Source: Vibrio tasmaniensis (GTDB lineage Bacteria > Pseudomonadota > Gammaproteobacteria > Enterobacterales > Vibrionaceae). From it: a stretch of DNA of 64,000 nucleotides. Shown one piece after another: positions 48,308 through 56,849 of the stretch. The position numbers were made by a program, and so were the translations under genes. The notes beneath the pieces are model-generated. The model ran no database searches. It saw only the letters and a list, made by a program, of their open reading frames with translations, and was not told where the DNA came from. The first letter of the stretch is position 1, and each line of letters opens with the position of its first letter. The stretch lies in assembly GCF_024347635.1 (NCBI RefSeq), contig NZ_AP025512.1:85866-149865 (forward strand), written 5' to 3'.

Positions 48308-49675
48308 ATGGCTATCACAATAAGAACCGGAGCAAACGGCTCATACAAGTCCGCATACACGGCCTACTTCTCAATCTATCGAGCTCTCAAGGCGGGTAAG
48401 GTTGTCGTGACGAATATCGAAGGCATGCAACCATTAAATGTCATACAGGAGCGTTTTGGTGTTGAGTTCCCTACTACATCAAAACTGTTTCGTATCTCGT
48501 CTAGGGACTCGGCAGGTGTTCATCTATGGACGCACTTTTTCTGTTGGTGCCCTATTGGTGCTTTGATTGTTATCGATGAGTGTCAGGATATCTATTCCAA
48601 GAACATTGGTTTTGATATGAAGAAAGTGACCTACAAACCTGTCGAGGACTTCATCACCAAGAACGACGGCCAAGACGGTCTATTACCCGAGTCTTACCTA
48701 TCCTTTTTTTATTCTCGCTATACGCCTGCTGATATGGAACAGCTAAACGAATCGGAAACTGACGACCGCGGAGTCGCTGAATACGATGACCAGGGGCGCA
48801 TTATCTATCCTCATACTTTCAATGAGGGATTCATGCGTCATAGGAAATATAACTGGGATATTGAATTGCTTTCGCCTGACTGGAAACAGATTGATACGGG
48901 CATCAAAGCATGTGGTGAGCAGAACTTTTATCACAAGGGACGTGACCAATTTTTTTGGACTAAACGCAAACCGTTAATATGGAAGCATGACAAATCGGTA
49001 TCGACTCCAGTGATTCCAAAATCCAAAGACGTTAACACCACTACTCAAAAAATACCGTTGGATGCTTTTCTACTTTATAAGTCAACGGGAACAGGCATAG
49101 CCAAGCAAGCCGGAGCTATGAATACGCTTTATCGCAGTCCTAAAGTGATTGCAGTGTTTTTACTTTTTATTAGTTGTTTGGGGTACATGGCCAATGAAAT
49201 ATCCAATCGCGTTTTTGATTCTACTGAGGAAGTTCAGGAAGCGGAAACGCCACAATATCAAGATTCCCCTACTGGGAAAGACAGCTCAAAAGCTCAAGAA
49301 AGCGGTCAAGGTGCTAGCGGTGTATCTGATGGTGGGAATAGCAATCAAGCTGATAACAATGATGATGTTTCGAGTATTTCTATAGCGGATATCTTACCGT
49401 TTGACGGTATCCAAAAGGCATTTGTAACGGGTGTTAATTTCGCTATCAAACCAAAGAAAATTGAACGTCATGTCAGTATTGAGATAGTCGCATCCGATGG
49501 GGTTTATAGCCTTAATCAGAATTATCTAAGGGCTTACGATGTGACCTACGATGTTATTGACGATTGCCTACTGAAACTAAACAGAGGCCAGTTAACCAAA
49601 TTGATAACGTGTAAGCCTCACGAGGTTCTGTCAGACGAGCCCGAACTAAAACGAGCTGATGTGAATTTGTTTTAA
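48308..49675 (+). CDS. zot: Zot-domain phage assembly ATPase (pI-like)
   Basis: 455 residues. A Walker A variant GANGSYKS lies near the N-terminus and Walker B IGALIVIDECQD near residue 90. A membrane helix (VIAVFLLFISCLGYMA) is near residue 280, followed by a Ser/Gln-rich periplasmic linker and a C-terminal domain with two Cys (DDCLLKL, ITCKPHE). It drives phage extrusion. The enterotoxin activity named for V. cholerae Zot cannot be inferred from the family alone. Confidence 0.9.
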   Translation: MAITIRTGANGSYKSAYTAYFSIYRALKAGKVVVTNIEGMQPLNVIQERFGVEFPTTSKLFRISSRDSAGVHLWTHFFCWCPIGALIVIDECQDIYSKNIGFDMKKVTYKPVEDFITKNDGQDGLLPESYLSFFYSRYTPADMEQLNESETDDRGVAEYDDQGRIIYPHTFNEGFMRHRKYNWDIELLSPDWKQIDTGIKACGEQNFYHKGRDQFFWTKRKPLIWKHDKSVSTPVIPKSKDVNTTTQKIPLDAFLLYKSTGTGIAKQAGAMNTLYRSPKVIAVFLLFISCLGYMANEISNRVFDSTEEVQEAETPQYQDSPTGKDSSKAQESGQGASGVSDGGNSNQADNNDDVSSISIADILPFDGIQKAFVTGVNFAIKPKKIERHVSIEIVASDGVYSLNQNYLRAYDVTYDVIDDCLLKLNRGQLTKLITCKPHEVLSDEPELKRADVNLF

Positions 49676-49708
49676 GAGTAACAACCAAATTTTGTATAGG
49701 GGTATTAA

Positions 49709-49882
49709 ATGGAAAGTGTCACGTTAACGGCTGACCAAATCACAATGATTGCTCAGGCTTTTGCTATCTATGGGTTTATCGGTGTTCTAGGAGCGCTGTT
49801 TTTTTATGACTTGGTTTGCGCTGTTGTCGGTCGGGTTCTTAGGCGCTTTGGGTCAACGAACGGAAAAGCCCCTCAGGGATAA
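49709..49882 (+). CDS. Small single-helix phage protein (57 residues)
   Basis: It starts MESVTLTADQITMIAQAF behind a good ribosome site (AGGGG, 8 nt) and has one membrane helix (IYGFIGVLGALFFYDLVCAV) followed by a basic tail. It follows zot by 33 nt in the same direction. Function unknown. Confidence 0.65.
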   Translation: MESVTLTADQITMIAQAFAIYGFIGVLGALFFYDLVCAVVGRVLRRFGSTNGKAPQG

Positions 49883-50375
49883 GCGAACATGATCATGTTA
49901 AGGGGTCGATTCAGCTTGATGAGCGATAATCAGCGAAGCGCAGCTGGCGTTCGAGAGACAAACGAAAACCCTTCATCTTGCTAGGCGCTCTTTAAACTTG
50001 GGTAGGCTTTGTTGAGTGTTAATTGGTGGTTATAGTTTTACTGGTGCTCTAATCGCGTCACTAAATGATGGGTTCCCCTGATGACAAGCAAGGAGGACGA
50101 AGACTGAGGACGACGAGCGCGGAAGATGGGGACAACCCCCGTGTTGTATCACGGGGGTAAATTCGTCCTAACTATCAGCACTCACACAACCGTCTCTAGT
50201 TGCAAGCTTGCGCGCTAGTGTCTCTTTTGAACTATAAACAATTGTTAGTAATCGGAAATTCTTAGTAAGATTGCATTAACCAAGAACTAGAAAGGAAGTT
50301 TCTAATAGCCGTGTACTAAATTTTATGTAACAAGGCGATTAAGACAAACTAGTGACTCATAGGGATTTTTACCAA
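49883..50375. other. Phage intergenic region, probable replication origin
   Basis: About 490 bp without a gene. It includes a strong 9-bp GC hairpin ACCCCCGTG-ttgtat-CACGGGGGT at 50136-50159 and GGACGACGAGCG-type GC blocks in front of it. Filamentous phages place rolling-circle origins and packaging hairpins in such a gap. Confidence 0.55.
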
Positions 50376-50969
50376 ATGAAAGCATCTGACGTATTACAAG
50401 AAATAAGAAATGCACTCAAGCCTATAAAAGAACAAGGACAATCTACTTTCTCTATTGAAGCAATGGAAAACTATCTAAATCTATTTGCTAAGGATGTAGA
50501 GAACGATACTTTTTATAAATCACAAGATCATGAAGAACGACTCGCTAAATTTAAGGCTGAGAATGACCGCAGTATTGCGCTTGCCAATAACCAAACTGCA
50601 CACTCGCTTGAAATGTTTAAGTCTGTAATTACAGCAGGTCAGTCTGCATTAAAATCCGGCATGGTTATCAATGGCGGCGCGGCTGTTGCACTACTAGCCT
50701 TTGCCGGAAAAATCTGGGAAACAGCTATATCCGAAGTTGTTGCGAACAGCCTAACTAGTTCTATTTTCATATTCTGTTTAGGTGTACTCTCTGCTGCTTT
50801 AGCAACAGGCACAACTTACTTGTCTCAACTACTGTTTTCAAATGATAGGTTAAAGCTAGGGAACTACGTCAACAGATTTAATATAGCTGTCGTTTTGTCT
50901 TCATATGGGTTCTTTTGCTTTGGGGCTTATAAAGCAGCAAGTTCACTTGGAATGCACTTCGGCTTATAA
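50376..50969 (+). CDS. Three-helix membrane protein, phage cargo
   Basis: 197 residues from ATG 50376 (MKASDVLQEIRNALK). A soluble helical N-terminal part with a coiled-coil-like SQDHEERLAKFKAENDRS is followed by three membrane helices (VINGGAAVALLAFAGKIW, SSIFIFCLGVLSAALATGT, IAVVLSSYGFFCFGAYKA). It is not a morphogenesis gene. It sits in the accessory slot behind the origin, with the next two genes. It could be a lysogenic-conversion or exclusion protein; no family named. Confidence 0.65.
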   Translation: MKASDVLQEIRNALKPIKEQGQSTFSIEAMENYLNLFAKDVENDTFYKSQDHEERLAKFKAENDRSIALANNQTAHSLEMFKSVITAGQSALKSGMVINGGAAVALLAFAGKIWETAISEVVANSLTSSIFIFCLGVLSAALATGTTYLSQLLFSNDRLKLGNYVNRFNIAVVLSSYGFFCFGAYKAASSLGMHFGL

Positions 50970-51059
50970 CGAAGACTAGATGACGAATGAAAGTACTTCC
51001 CGTTATGTTGTTTACCTCAACCTCATGTTGTTCAAATTATAAAAAGTAGGCGCTAATCA

Positions 51060-51386
51060 ATGTTCAAAATATCGTTATTGTTGGTAGGTTTACTTACGTC
51101 AAGCTGTGTATTGGCGTTTGGAAATAAATACGAATCATTAGTTGATGAAAAGATATTAGTAATGTGGAGACTAAATACCTCTTCCAACGAATTGTCATAT
51201 TGCACTCAAGACTTCTCTGCTCTATCCACAAAATGCCATAATCCAATTAAGATTTCGGACGATTTTTCATTGGTGGATACAGCCCAAGGTTTTCTTTGGT
51301 TAATAGACAAAAGTTCTGGCTCCACTATGTTTTGTAGTATTGACTACGCACGAAAAAAACCAACTTGCTCTAGGGCAAGTAGGTAA
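51060..51386 (+). CDS. Small secreted protein, phage cargo
   Basis: 108 residues with a signal peptide (MFKISLLLVGLLTSSCVLAFG; the Cys before VLA is also a weak lipobox). Four further Cys (SYCTQDF, TKCHNP, MFCSID, PTCSRA) probably form two disulfides. Function unknown. Confidence 0.6.
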   Translation: MFKISLLLVGLLTSSCVLAFGNKYESLVDEKILVMWRLNTSSNELSYCTQDFSALSTKCHNPIKISDDFSLVDTAQGFLWLIDKSSGSTMFCSIDYARKKPTCSRASR

Positions 51387-51406
51387 TTATGTTTTTTGGA
51401 GTTTGA

Positions 51407-51928
51407 ATGAATAAACCAAATGTGGACGATATTTTTTCGCTTATTGGGGCTGCGCTTGTCTATGCTCAGTCTTTAGAATCCCTTATGAAACTTTGTACTA
51501 CTTACGTACTTCAAGAAGAAGAATCGATAAACTTTGAGAAGCTAACAAGGCTTCAGAAAAGGGAGAAGAAAAAGACGTTAGGTTATTTTGTTGGTCGTAT
51601 AAAAGACCGAGCAGATGTACACCCAAACCTCCTTCAGCTCATAGAATCGTTTCTAGAGAATAGGAATATGCTAGTCCATAATATCGATTCTATTCCAAAT
51701 TGGGATCTTAGTACGAATGAAGGTACAGAAGTAGCTAAACAATTTGTGGGAAACCTGATAAGCCAAACTAGTATACTGACCCAAGTTTTTACTGCTTTAG
51801 TTTCAGCTTGGCAACAACAGATTGATTTAGAAGTTGAACATAGTGAGGCTGAACAACAAATTTTAAATGAAATTCAGTTGAAGTACGGTTCTATAGTTGA
51901 CGAACTATTCACTCAAAAAGAAACATAG
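51407..51928 (+). CDS. HEPN-like helical protein, phage cargo
   Basis: 173 residues, almost all helical. The segment FLENRNMLVHNID fits the Rx4H motif of HEPN RNases, with an acidic residue ahead of it, following long helices (GAALVYAQSLESLMKLCTTY). HEPN proteins are common toxins and abortive-infection effectors. The fold is inferred only from this motif and helical pattern. It is the last gene before a terminator and follows the secreted gene by 20 nt. Confidence 0.5.
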   Translation: MNKPNVDDIFSLIGAALVYAQSLESLMKLCTTYVLQEEESINFEKLTRLQKREKKKTLGYFVGRIKDRADVHPNLLQLIESFLENRNMLVHNIDSIPNWDLSTNEGTEVAKQFVGNLISQTSILTQVFTALVSAWQQQIDLEVEHSEAEQQILNEIQLKYGSIVDELFTQKET

Positions 51929-51975
51929 CAATACAACAACTGTCACTTAAACACAAAAATCATAAGCTGGTTAAA

Positions 51976-52006
51976 AAGCCGAACCCTCTCGATAAAGGTT
52001 CGGCTT
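51976..52006 (+). terminator. Rho-independent terminator
   Basis: AAGCCGAACC pairs with GGTTCGGCTT, followed by CTTTCTCCTT. It ends the cargo genes. Confidence 0.8.
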
Positions 52007-52163
52007 CTTTCTCCTTGATATGACCCAAAAGGAGGACTGGTTCATTCAAAACAGGACATTTCTTTTCACCAGTCGAGGTCACTTTATCAACGAGAGCCAC
52101 ATCGTGTTAGCTAATGAAGCCTAGACTTTGAATTCACATTGATAAAACCATACTTTTCTAGTC

Positions 52164-52517
52164 CTATTTCTTGATATTAGCTATCGCTCTAGCAAGCCCA
52201 AGTAAGTGAGTTGAAGTCTTGATTTCTAATTCAGACTGAATTCCCAATAGAGCAATCCCTGCTAATATTTGTTGCGGCCTCACGACTTGGCCTGTCGGCA
52301 GCTCCATACTGTCGTATAACATTTTGAACTGTTCCCAATCATCGCTAACGCTGAGTTCCCGACCTTTTGCCATACGCATAAGCCTTTTACACTCAGGTGG
52401 TATCGGTTTTCCTTCATCCCAACCCGTGACAGTCCTCACAGTTTTAAAACACAGTTCAGCAACCTCTTCCTTCGTCATCTGGCACTCTAACTCTCGAAAA
52501 ATGTAATTCTTACTCAT
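52164..52517 (-). CDS. Phage-type regulator (DUF3653-like)
   Basis: 117 residues from ATG 52517 (MSKNYIFRELECQMTKEEVA); an upstream Met would add 23 residues with no ribosome site. The helix-turn-helix is EEVAELCFKTVRTVTGWDEG followed by PIPPECKRLMRMAKGRE, the signature of DUF3653-type regulators found in Vibrio phages. It is convergent with the cargo genes. Probably a second control gene of the prophage. Confidence 0.7.
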   Translation of the reverse strand: MSKNYIFRELECQMTKEEVAELCFKTVRTVTGWDEGKPIPPECKRLMRMAKGRELSVSDDWEQFKMLYDSMELPTGQVVRPQQILAGIALLGIQSELEIKTSTHLLGLARAIANIKK

Positions 52518-52584
52518 TTCGCGATACTTCAATGATAAAACCTCTAAATACAAGAGGTTGCACTGAGTTAAGAAGATATGCACC

Positions 52585-52613
52585 ATTAAACATAATCAGA
52601 CATAATCACCACC
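52585..52613. other. Weak XerD-like arm, possible right prophage boundary
   Basis: ATTAAACATAA matches 10 of 11 bases of the XerD arm of dif and is followed after 7 nt by TAATCACCACC, partly like the XerC arm. With the left site it would bound a 9.75-kb prophage, a normal size. The match is not strong. Confidence 0.3.
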
Positions 52614-52640
52614 AACAAATGCCATGCTGTAAAACAATTA

Positions 52641-52814
52641 TCACTCACACTCCTCTAGGTAGTTCTTGATGGCCTGTCGTCCAACGAATGCGGCAATCAC
52701 TTCTTGTTGGTTGGGACGGAAGTAGTTGCGTTCCATGAGGCTAACCAACGTATCGAGTTCTTCGTTAGTCACACTTTGGTTTAGGGTGTGAGTTATGCTA
52801 CAGTTCAACTGCAT
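52641..52814 (-). CDS. Small plasmid protein (57 residues)
   Basis: It starts MQLNCSITHTLNQSVTNEEL, preceded by GGAGA at eight nt. The rest is helical (LDTLVSLMERNYFRPNQQEV, then GRQAIKNYLEECE). No family recognised. It is 65 bp downstream of the ACTC-box array and in the same direction as parF-parG, so it may be part of that operon. Confidence 0.6.
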   Translation of the reverse strand: MQLNCSITHTLNQSVTNEELDTLVSLMERNYFRPNQQEVIAAFVGRQAIKNYLEECE

Positions 52815-52878
52815 ATTAATTCTCCAATGGGTTAATTTGCCCCTCTCGATAGGTTTGGCGATCGCATCGAGAGGGATT

Positions 52879-52934
52879 ACTCAATTACTCAATTACTCAA
52901 TTACTCAATTACTCAATTACTCAATTACTCAATT
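52879..52934. repeat. Seven ACTC boxes downstream of parG
   Basis: Seven perfect tandem copies of ACTCAATT. The stop codon of parG is inside the array. ACTC tetramers with 4-bp AT spacers are the known ParG binding pattern at the TP228 centromere. Confidence 0.85.
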
Positions 52935-53147
52935 ATCAGCCATATAAGCTGTTAATGCTAGCTTAACGATCTCTGTTATTGATTTATCTTTTTCATTAGC
53001 AAAATTTTTAACTTGTATATAAAAACTTTTAGGCAAATCAGCATTTAATCTCTTAACCGATTCTTTCTCTAAAACTTTTTTTACTTCATCGATTTTTGGA
53101 TGTTGATGCCCTTCTCCTATTTTTTTTACTTTTAACATTTTATTCAA
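52929..53147 (-). CDS. parG: ParG-like centromere-binding protein
   Basis: 72 residues. A flexible basic N-terminal tail precedes a ribbon-helix-helix (KRLNADLPKSFYIQVKNFAN, then KSITEIVKLALTAYM). Size, tail and fold match ParG. It overlaps parF by 8 nt. It is expected to bind the ACTC boxes at both sides, repress the operon and stimulate ParF. Confidence 0.85.
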   Translation of the reverse strand: MNKMLKVKKIGEGHQHPKIDEVKKVLEKESVKRLNADLPKSFYIQVKNFANEKDKSITEIVKLALTAYMADN

Positions 53148-53775
53148 AACCCCTGATAATCTGTTTTGTCATATGCTTAATTTCGAATGAAGCAGAACTA
53201 TCCGGTTCCATATCTAAAGCAGTAATACCATCAGACAATGCTTTAGCAAATATTGTCCTGTCGTAAATATTTCCATCCAATAAAGGCAAATCATAATCAG
53301 CAACAACCTTACGAACTTCTTTGGCTAAATTTGTTCCTTTCTTAGCTCTTGATATTTGAAAAGCAGCGGTAGGAACACCGTCAGTTATAATCTGTCGTTG
53401 TTTGATCTGACTAACCAAGCTTTCACACGCCCATAAGTCTAAAGGAGAAGGCTGTATTGGAATGATAACTAAGTCAGCAGAACTGACAGCATGAGCAGCC
53501 ATTTCTTCCAATTTAGCCGCGCCATCGATAACAATCCATTCATACCCATTAGCCAATTGTTTTATTGTACTTTTTAAAGCACCGGCTCTATCAACACCAA
53601 CAATTGGAAATGAATTACCACCACCTTGTTCAGCCCAATCTCTAGCAGAGCCTTGAGGATCTGAGTCAACTAATAGAACAGTACCGTACTCTTTTAAAGC
53701 TCTTGCTAAATGTAACGCTATAGTGGTCTTTCCCGCTCCACCCTTCGGATTCAAAATCGCAATAATATTTGACAT
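53140..53775 (-). CDS. parF: ParF/ParA-type partition ATPase
   Basis: 211 residues, the short type Ib size without an N-terminal DNA-binding domain. The deviant Walker A is NPKGGAGKTTIALHLA, the A' motif VDSDPQGSARDW and the Walker B region WIVIDGAA. It segregates the plasmid with ParG. It starts a few bases from the upstream ACTC array, which would serve as centromere and operator. Confidence 0.9.
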   Translation of the reverse strand: MSNIIAILNPKGGAGKTTIALHLARALKEYGTVLLVDSDPQGSARDWAEQGGGNSFPIVGVDRAGALKSTIKQLANGYEWIVIDGAAKLEEMAAHAVSSADLVIIPIQPSPLDLWACESLVSQIKQRQIITDGVPTAAFQISRAKKGTNLAKEVRKVVADYDLPLLDGNIYDRTIFAKALSDGITALDMEPDSSASFEIKHMTKQIIRGFE

Positions 53776-53779
53776 ACAC

Positions 53780-53843
53780 CCTCAATTACTCAATTACTCA
53801 ATTACTCAATTACTCAATTACTCAATTACTCAATTACTCAATT
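53780..53843. repeat. ACTC-box array upstream of parF (parH/operator-like)
   Basis: One imperfect unit (CCTCAATT) then seven perfect ACTCAATT units. This corresponds to the ParG-bound centromere and operator located upstream of parF in TP228-type systems. Confidence 0.85.
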
Positions 53844-53950
53844 ACTATACTAACTCTAATTACTAAGTCAAGAAGGAAATCGACTACTATGTGAACTCCT
53901 CATTACATGTTTTTGATATTATGTTAGAAACACCAAACCAGATAAGTATC

Positions 53951-54931
53951 ATGAAAACACCGACATCTATACACGACGGATTGTTTAAATCGTTCCTGAC
54001 AGTGCCAGAAACAGCTAAAGATTTCTTAAACATCCATTTGCCAGAGCGCATCAAGCAAATCTGCAATCTCGATACACTCCGGCTTCAACCTGGTTCATTT
54101 TTAGAAGAAGAGCTAGTGCCGTACTATTCAGACGTACTTTACTCAATGAAGACAGAGGAAGGGGTAGGGTATGTATACGCTTTGATAGAGCATCAAAGCA
54201 GACCAGATAAGCATATGGGCTTTCGCATGATGCGATATGCTATTGCCGCAATGAAGCAACACCTAGAGGCAGGCAACGAAGCATTACCTTTGGTTGTACC
54301 CTTGCTGTTCTATCATGGCAAAACGAGCCCATACCCGTACAGCACAAATTGGCTGGACGAATTTGAACATCCAGAGATGGCCAAGACACTGTATAGCCAG
54401 AGTTTTCCCTTGGTGGATGTAACAGTGATGCCAGATGATGAGATCATTCAGCATAAACGAGTGGCGTTGTTGGAGTTAGTTCAAAAGCATGTACGGCAAA
54501 GAGACTTATTGGATTTTACAGACACACTGGTTACACTGTTATTAGAACGTTTAATCACAACCAACCAATTAGACAGTTTAATTGAGTATTTACTTAGAGT
54601 AGGGGAGACATCAAATCTAGAAGATTTGATGCGAACTTTAGCTCAACAAGTACCGGAGCATGAGGAGCGCTTCATGACAGTAGCAGAACAATTAGAAGCC
54701 CGCGGTCGAGAGCAAGGCTTAAAACAAGGCTTAAAACAAGGCTTAAAACAAGGCTTAGAAAAAGGTCGTCAAGAAGGCGAAGCTTTTGGTCGTCAAGAAG
54801 GACTTCAAGAAGGTCAGCAAGAAGCAAAATTTGCTATAGCTAAAAAAATGCTGGCAGCGGGTCTAGACAAGTCGTTGATTTCTGAAACCACAGGATTGTC
54901 AGAGAAAGAGCTTTTAACTCTTATTAACTGA
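53951..54931 (+). CDS. Rpn-family PD-(D/E)XK nuclease (recombination-promoting, Transposase_31)
   Basis: 326 residues from ATG 53951 (MKTPTSIHDGLFKSFL); a GTG 60 nt upstream is in frame but the family begins at the TPTSIHDGLFK motif. Catalytic features: YYSDVLYSMK (Asp), YVYALIEHQSRPDK (Glu-x-Gln) and the GFRMMRYAIAAMKQH helix. The C-terminal tail has GLKQ repeats encoded by a 12-bp tandem repeat (GGCTTAAAACAA), whose number can vary. RpnA-type proteins cut DNA and promote RecA-independent exchange; some act in phage defence. Not an IS: no inverted repeats. Confidence 0.88.
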   Translation: MKTPTSIHDGLFKSFLTVPETAKDFLNIHLPERIKQICNLDTLRLQPGSFLEEELVPYYSDVLYSMKTEEGVGYVYALIEHQSRPDKHMGFRMMRYAIAAMKQHLEAGNEALPLVVPLLFYHGKTSPYPYSTNWLDEFEHPEMAKTLYSQSFPLVDVTVMPDDEIIQHKRVALLELVQKHVRQRDLLDFTDTLVTLLLERLITTNQLDSLIEYLLRVGETSNLEDLMRTLAQQVPEHEERFMTVAEQLEARGREQGLKQGLKQGLKQGLEKGRQEGEAFGRQEGLQEGQQEAKFAIAKKMLAAGLDKSLISETTGLSEKELLTLIN

Positions 54932-54943
54932 TCACTGCCTCAC

Positions 54944-54974
54944 AAGATAAGGAATCATTGAGATTCCTTATCTT
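54944..54974. terminator. Hairpin after the rpn gene
   Basis: AAGATAAGGAATC pairs with GATTCCTTATCTT around a 5-nt loop, 12 bp after the stop. There is no T-run, but a nearly identical hairpin is associated with IS91 copies C and D. Confidence 0.6.
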
Positions 54975-55858
54975 AAATAGCGAGATGGAAACATTTCGCT
55001 ATTTTTACAACTCAAATGCGCTACACTGTAACAATGTTGATATTTAGCAATCCCTTATCAACCCTCTCTTCTTTTGCTCAAGATCTGCGCAGATCAAATT
55101 AGATCCGCTGCCCTGTCACTTTTCTATTCCATGAGTCGCTGTGCGACGAGTACCAGAACGCGCTCGCGTAGCGAGTAAGACGCTCTCTAATCATTTCAGA
55201 TGAAGGAAAATGTATCGATGAAGTAACGGGTACGGAAATTGCCTTTCTCCTTGCTAGAATGCGCGAGCGAAGCGAGTAAGAGATGCGTTGTTGGTTGATG
55301 TGACTCGTGGTTATTGTGGTGGTTCCACGTATCTAACGTATATGCTCAAGAGTTTCCTGTCGAATGACAAAAGAAAAGTCCAGCGCAGCCAGCGATGGCG
55401 TTGTTATTTTTTAGTTCAGTAAAGCTCAATGCTGGCTGTGGCTACCTTGGAGCGTAGCGACCGCTGTTTTAGGATCGATCAAGTTAGATTTTGGGATGAG
55501 ACTGACGCGTTATCGCTTGTCGGCTTCACACCGGCTCTACATACAAGTATGTAGCAGCCAGCGTGAACCTAAACTATCTATCTAATGTTTACTTAAATAT
55601 TTATTTATATACGAAGTTTAACTACGGAGTACACATAACCGCAGTCCATTTTTTAGAGCCATCTTTGTGCTCTTCTCTTACACGCTTTTATTGCACTCCC
55701 TTTAGAAATTGACATAAAAAAGCGACTCAGAACGATCGGGAGGGGAGGGGGCTCAGGGTTAGACTCTGGTAAATAAGAAGAATATTGGTGGATCTTTAAC
55801 CAAAAATAAGCTTCGAACGTGCAAAACCCTCCGCCGTTAAGCGGATACTTCTCTATAG
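54975..55858. other. oriV: 880-bp non-coding region, candidate origin of vegetative replication
   Basis: No gene seen. It holds a second copy of the hairpin module of 16735 (55129-55331), a CTACATA-caag-TATGTAG hairpin near 55538, and GATC-centred repeats. CAAGATCTGC with AGATCAAAT lies at 55079-55099 and GATCAAGTTAGAT at 55477-55489. CAAGATCTGC plus AGATCAAAT also lies upstream of the rep gene at 56892-56914. The placement next to a putative rep gene makes this a candidate oriV. Confidence 0.4.
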
Positions 55859-56698
55859 CTAGTGCGGGGAAGGGGAGTAGTGAGGCGTTGCTGTGAACAG
55901 GTTAGCCACGTTCTTAGCAAAATCATTACAGCGCGTCGCGTTGTAGATCTCCTGAATACCAGAAGCAATGGTGCGGAAGTTTAGCCAGTCAAAACGCAAG
56001 CCTTTCTTTTCCATGCGTTTGCGAGAGGCAATAATCAACTCACAAATATTAGGATAGCGCACCACTTTAATGTCTCTAAAGAAAGCTTCGGTAAATTGCT
56101 TATAAGCGGCTGCGCTGCGCACTGTACCTTCGGCATCATCGACGCACACATTAATGCGCTCACTGTACAAGTAAGTCGCACGTTGCAAGTATCGAATAAC
56201 CTTAGCGAATGACTTCGGTGAAATATATTCGCCCCAACGTAGCGCGTAGTCTTCCTGCAACTGGTCATAGCTGATGGTTTTCAAACCGGCTTCGGTCGGC
56301 ACACCGATACGGCCACCAATCAAATCCGTGTTCGGTAAGATACAAGCTAAAACTTTGGCGATCAGCGTTCGGCATTGGATGTTATTGATCGCCGCGCCGC
56401 CCCAAGCGAATAGGGCAGGGAAGCGTTGTGGGTTATCGATAAACTCTTGGCACGCTTTCAAGATAAAAGCGTATTCGTGGGGAAGATTGACCACCTCACC
56501 ACTACGAAGCAAACGTTGAGCCTTAAAACCGATCGCGTAATCGTCCTGGTTAAGTTCAATCTCGTGTTGAGCTGACTTAGGATTGAGCACTTCATGGTGC
56601 ATCTCAATGAGTTCACGCTTACGTGCTTTACGCATCAAACGATACGCTTTGTCGTATTGGGATTTGGCTAACGCTGGTGCGAGGTTATCTGCAAACAT
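55859..56698 (-). CDS. Putative plasmid replication initiator
   Basis: 279 residues (MFADNLAPALAKSQYDK). Basic and helical, with a possible winged-helix segment (YISPKSFAKVIRYLQRATYL, then ERINVCVDDAEGTV). It resembles RepA-type initiators in size and style, but I cannot name a family. Support is from context: a partition system on one side, XerCD site on the other, a structured leader upstream, and repeated GATC motifs around it. An in-frame TAG precedes the start; GAGGG is the ribosome site. Confidence 0.5.
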   Translation of the reverse strand: MFADNLAPALAKSQYDKAYRLMRKARKRELIEMHHEVLNPKSAQHEIELNQDDYAIGFKAQRLLRSGEVVNLPHEYAFILKACQEFIDNPQRFPALFAWGGAAINNIQCRTLIAKVLACILPNTDLIGGRIGVPTEAGLKTISYDQLQEDYALRWGEYISPKSFAKVIRYLQRATYLYSERINVCVDDAEGTVRSAAAYKQFTEAFFRDIKVVRYPNICELIIASRKRMEKKGLRFDWLNFRTIASGIQEIYNATRCNDFAKNVANLFTATPHYSPSPH

Positions 56699-56838
56699 GA
56701 GACTCGCCCTCTAAGCCATAACCGAGCCAGATCAAAGTGTGAGGATCTGATTCTAATGCGGTTACTACTGAGGTCTTGAGTCTGAGGGTCGCTTGCCATA
56801 GGCAAGACACAATGGGATTCTTCATTATTTGGTTCCAT
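56668..56838 (-). CDS. Possible leader peptide overlapping the rep start
   Basis: 56 codons starting MEPNNEESHCVLPMASDPQT. The frame ends 31 nt inside the rep gene in another phase. Leader peptides placed like this couple rep translation in IncFII- and IncI-type plasmids. There is no protein-level evidence. Confidence 0.3.
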   Translation of the reverse strand: MEPNNEESHCVLPMASDPQTQDLSSNRIRIRSSHFDLARLWLRGRVSCLQITSHQR

Positions 56839-56849
56839 ACGTTTTAGGG

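Noticed and set aside
48308..49675. Zot-like gene read as an enterotoxin
   Set aside because: The domain is the morphogenesis ATPase of filamentous phages; nothing in the sequence shows the C-terminal peptide activity reported for V. cholerae.
52879..53843. Regular short repeats that could be taken for a CRISPR array
   Set aside because: Units are contiguous 8-mers without spacers and flank parF-parG; they are partition sites.
53951..54931. Rpn gene as an insertion sequence, because the family is labelled a transposase
   Set aside because: No terminal inverted repeats or target duplication surround it, and the family is a PD-(D/E)XK nuclease.
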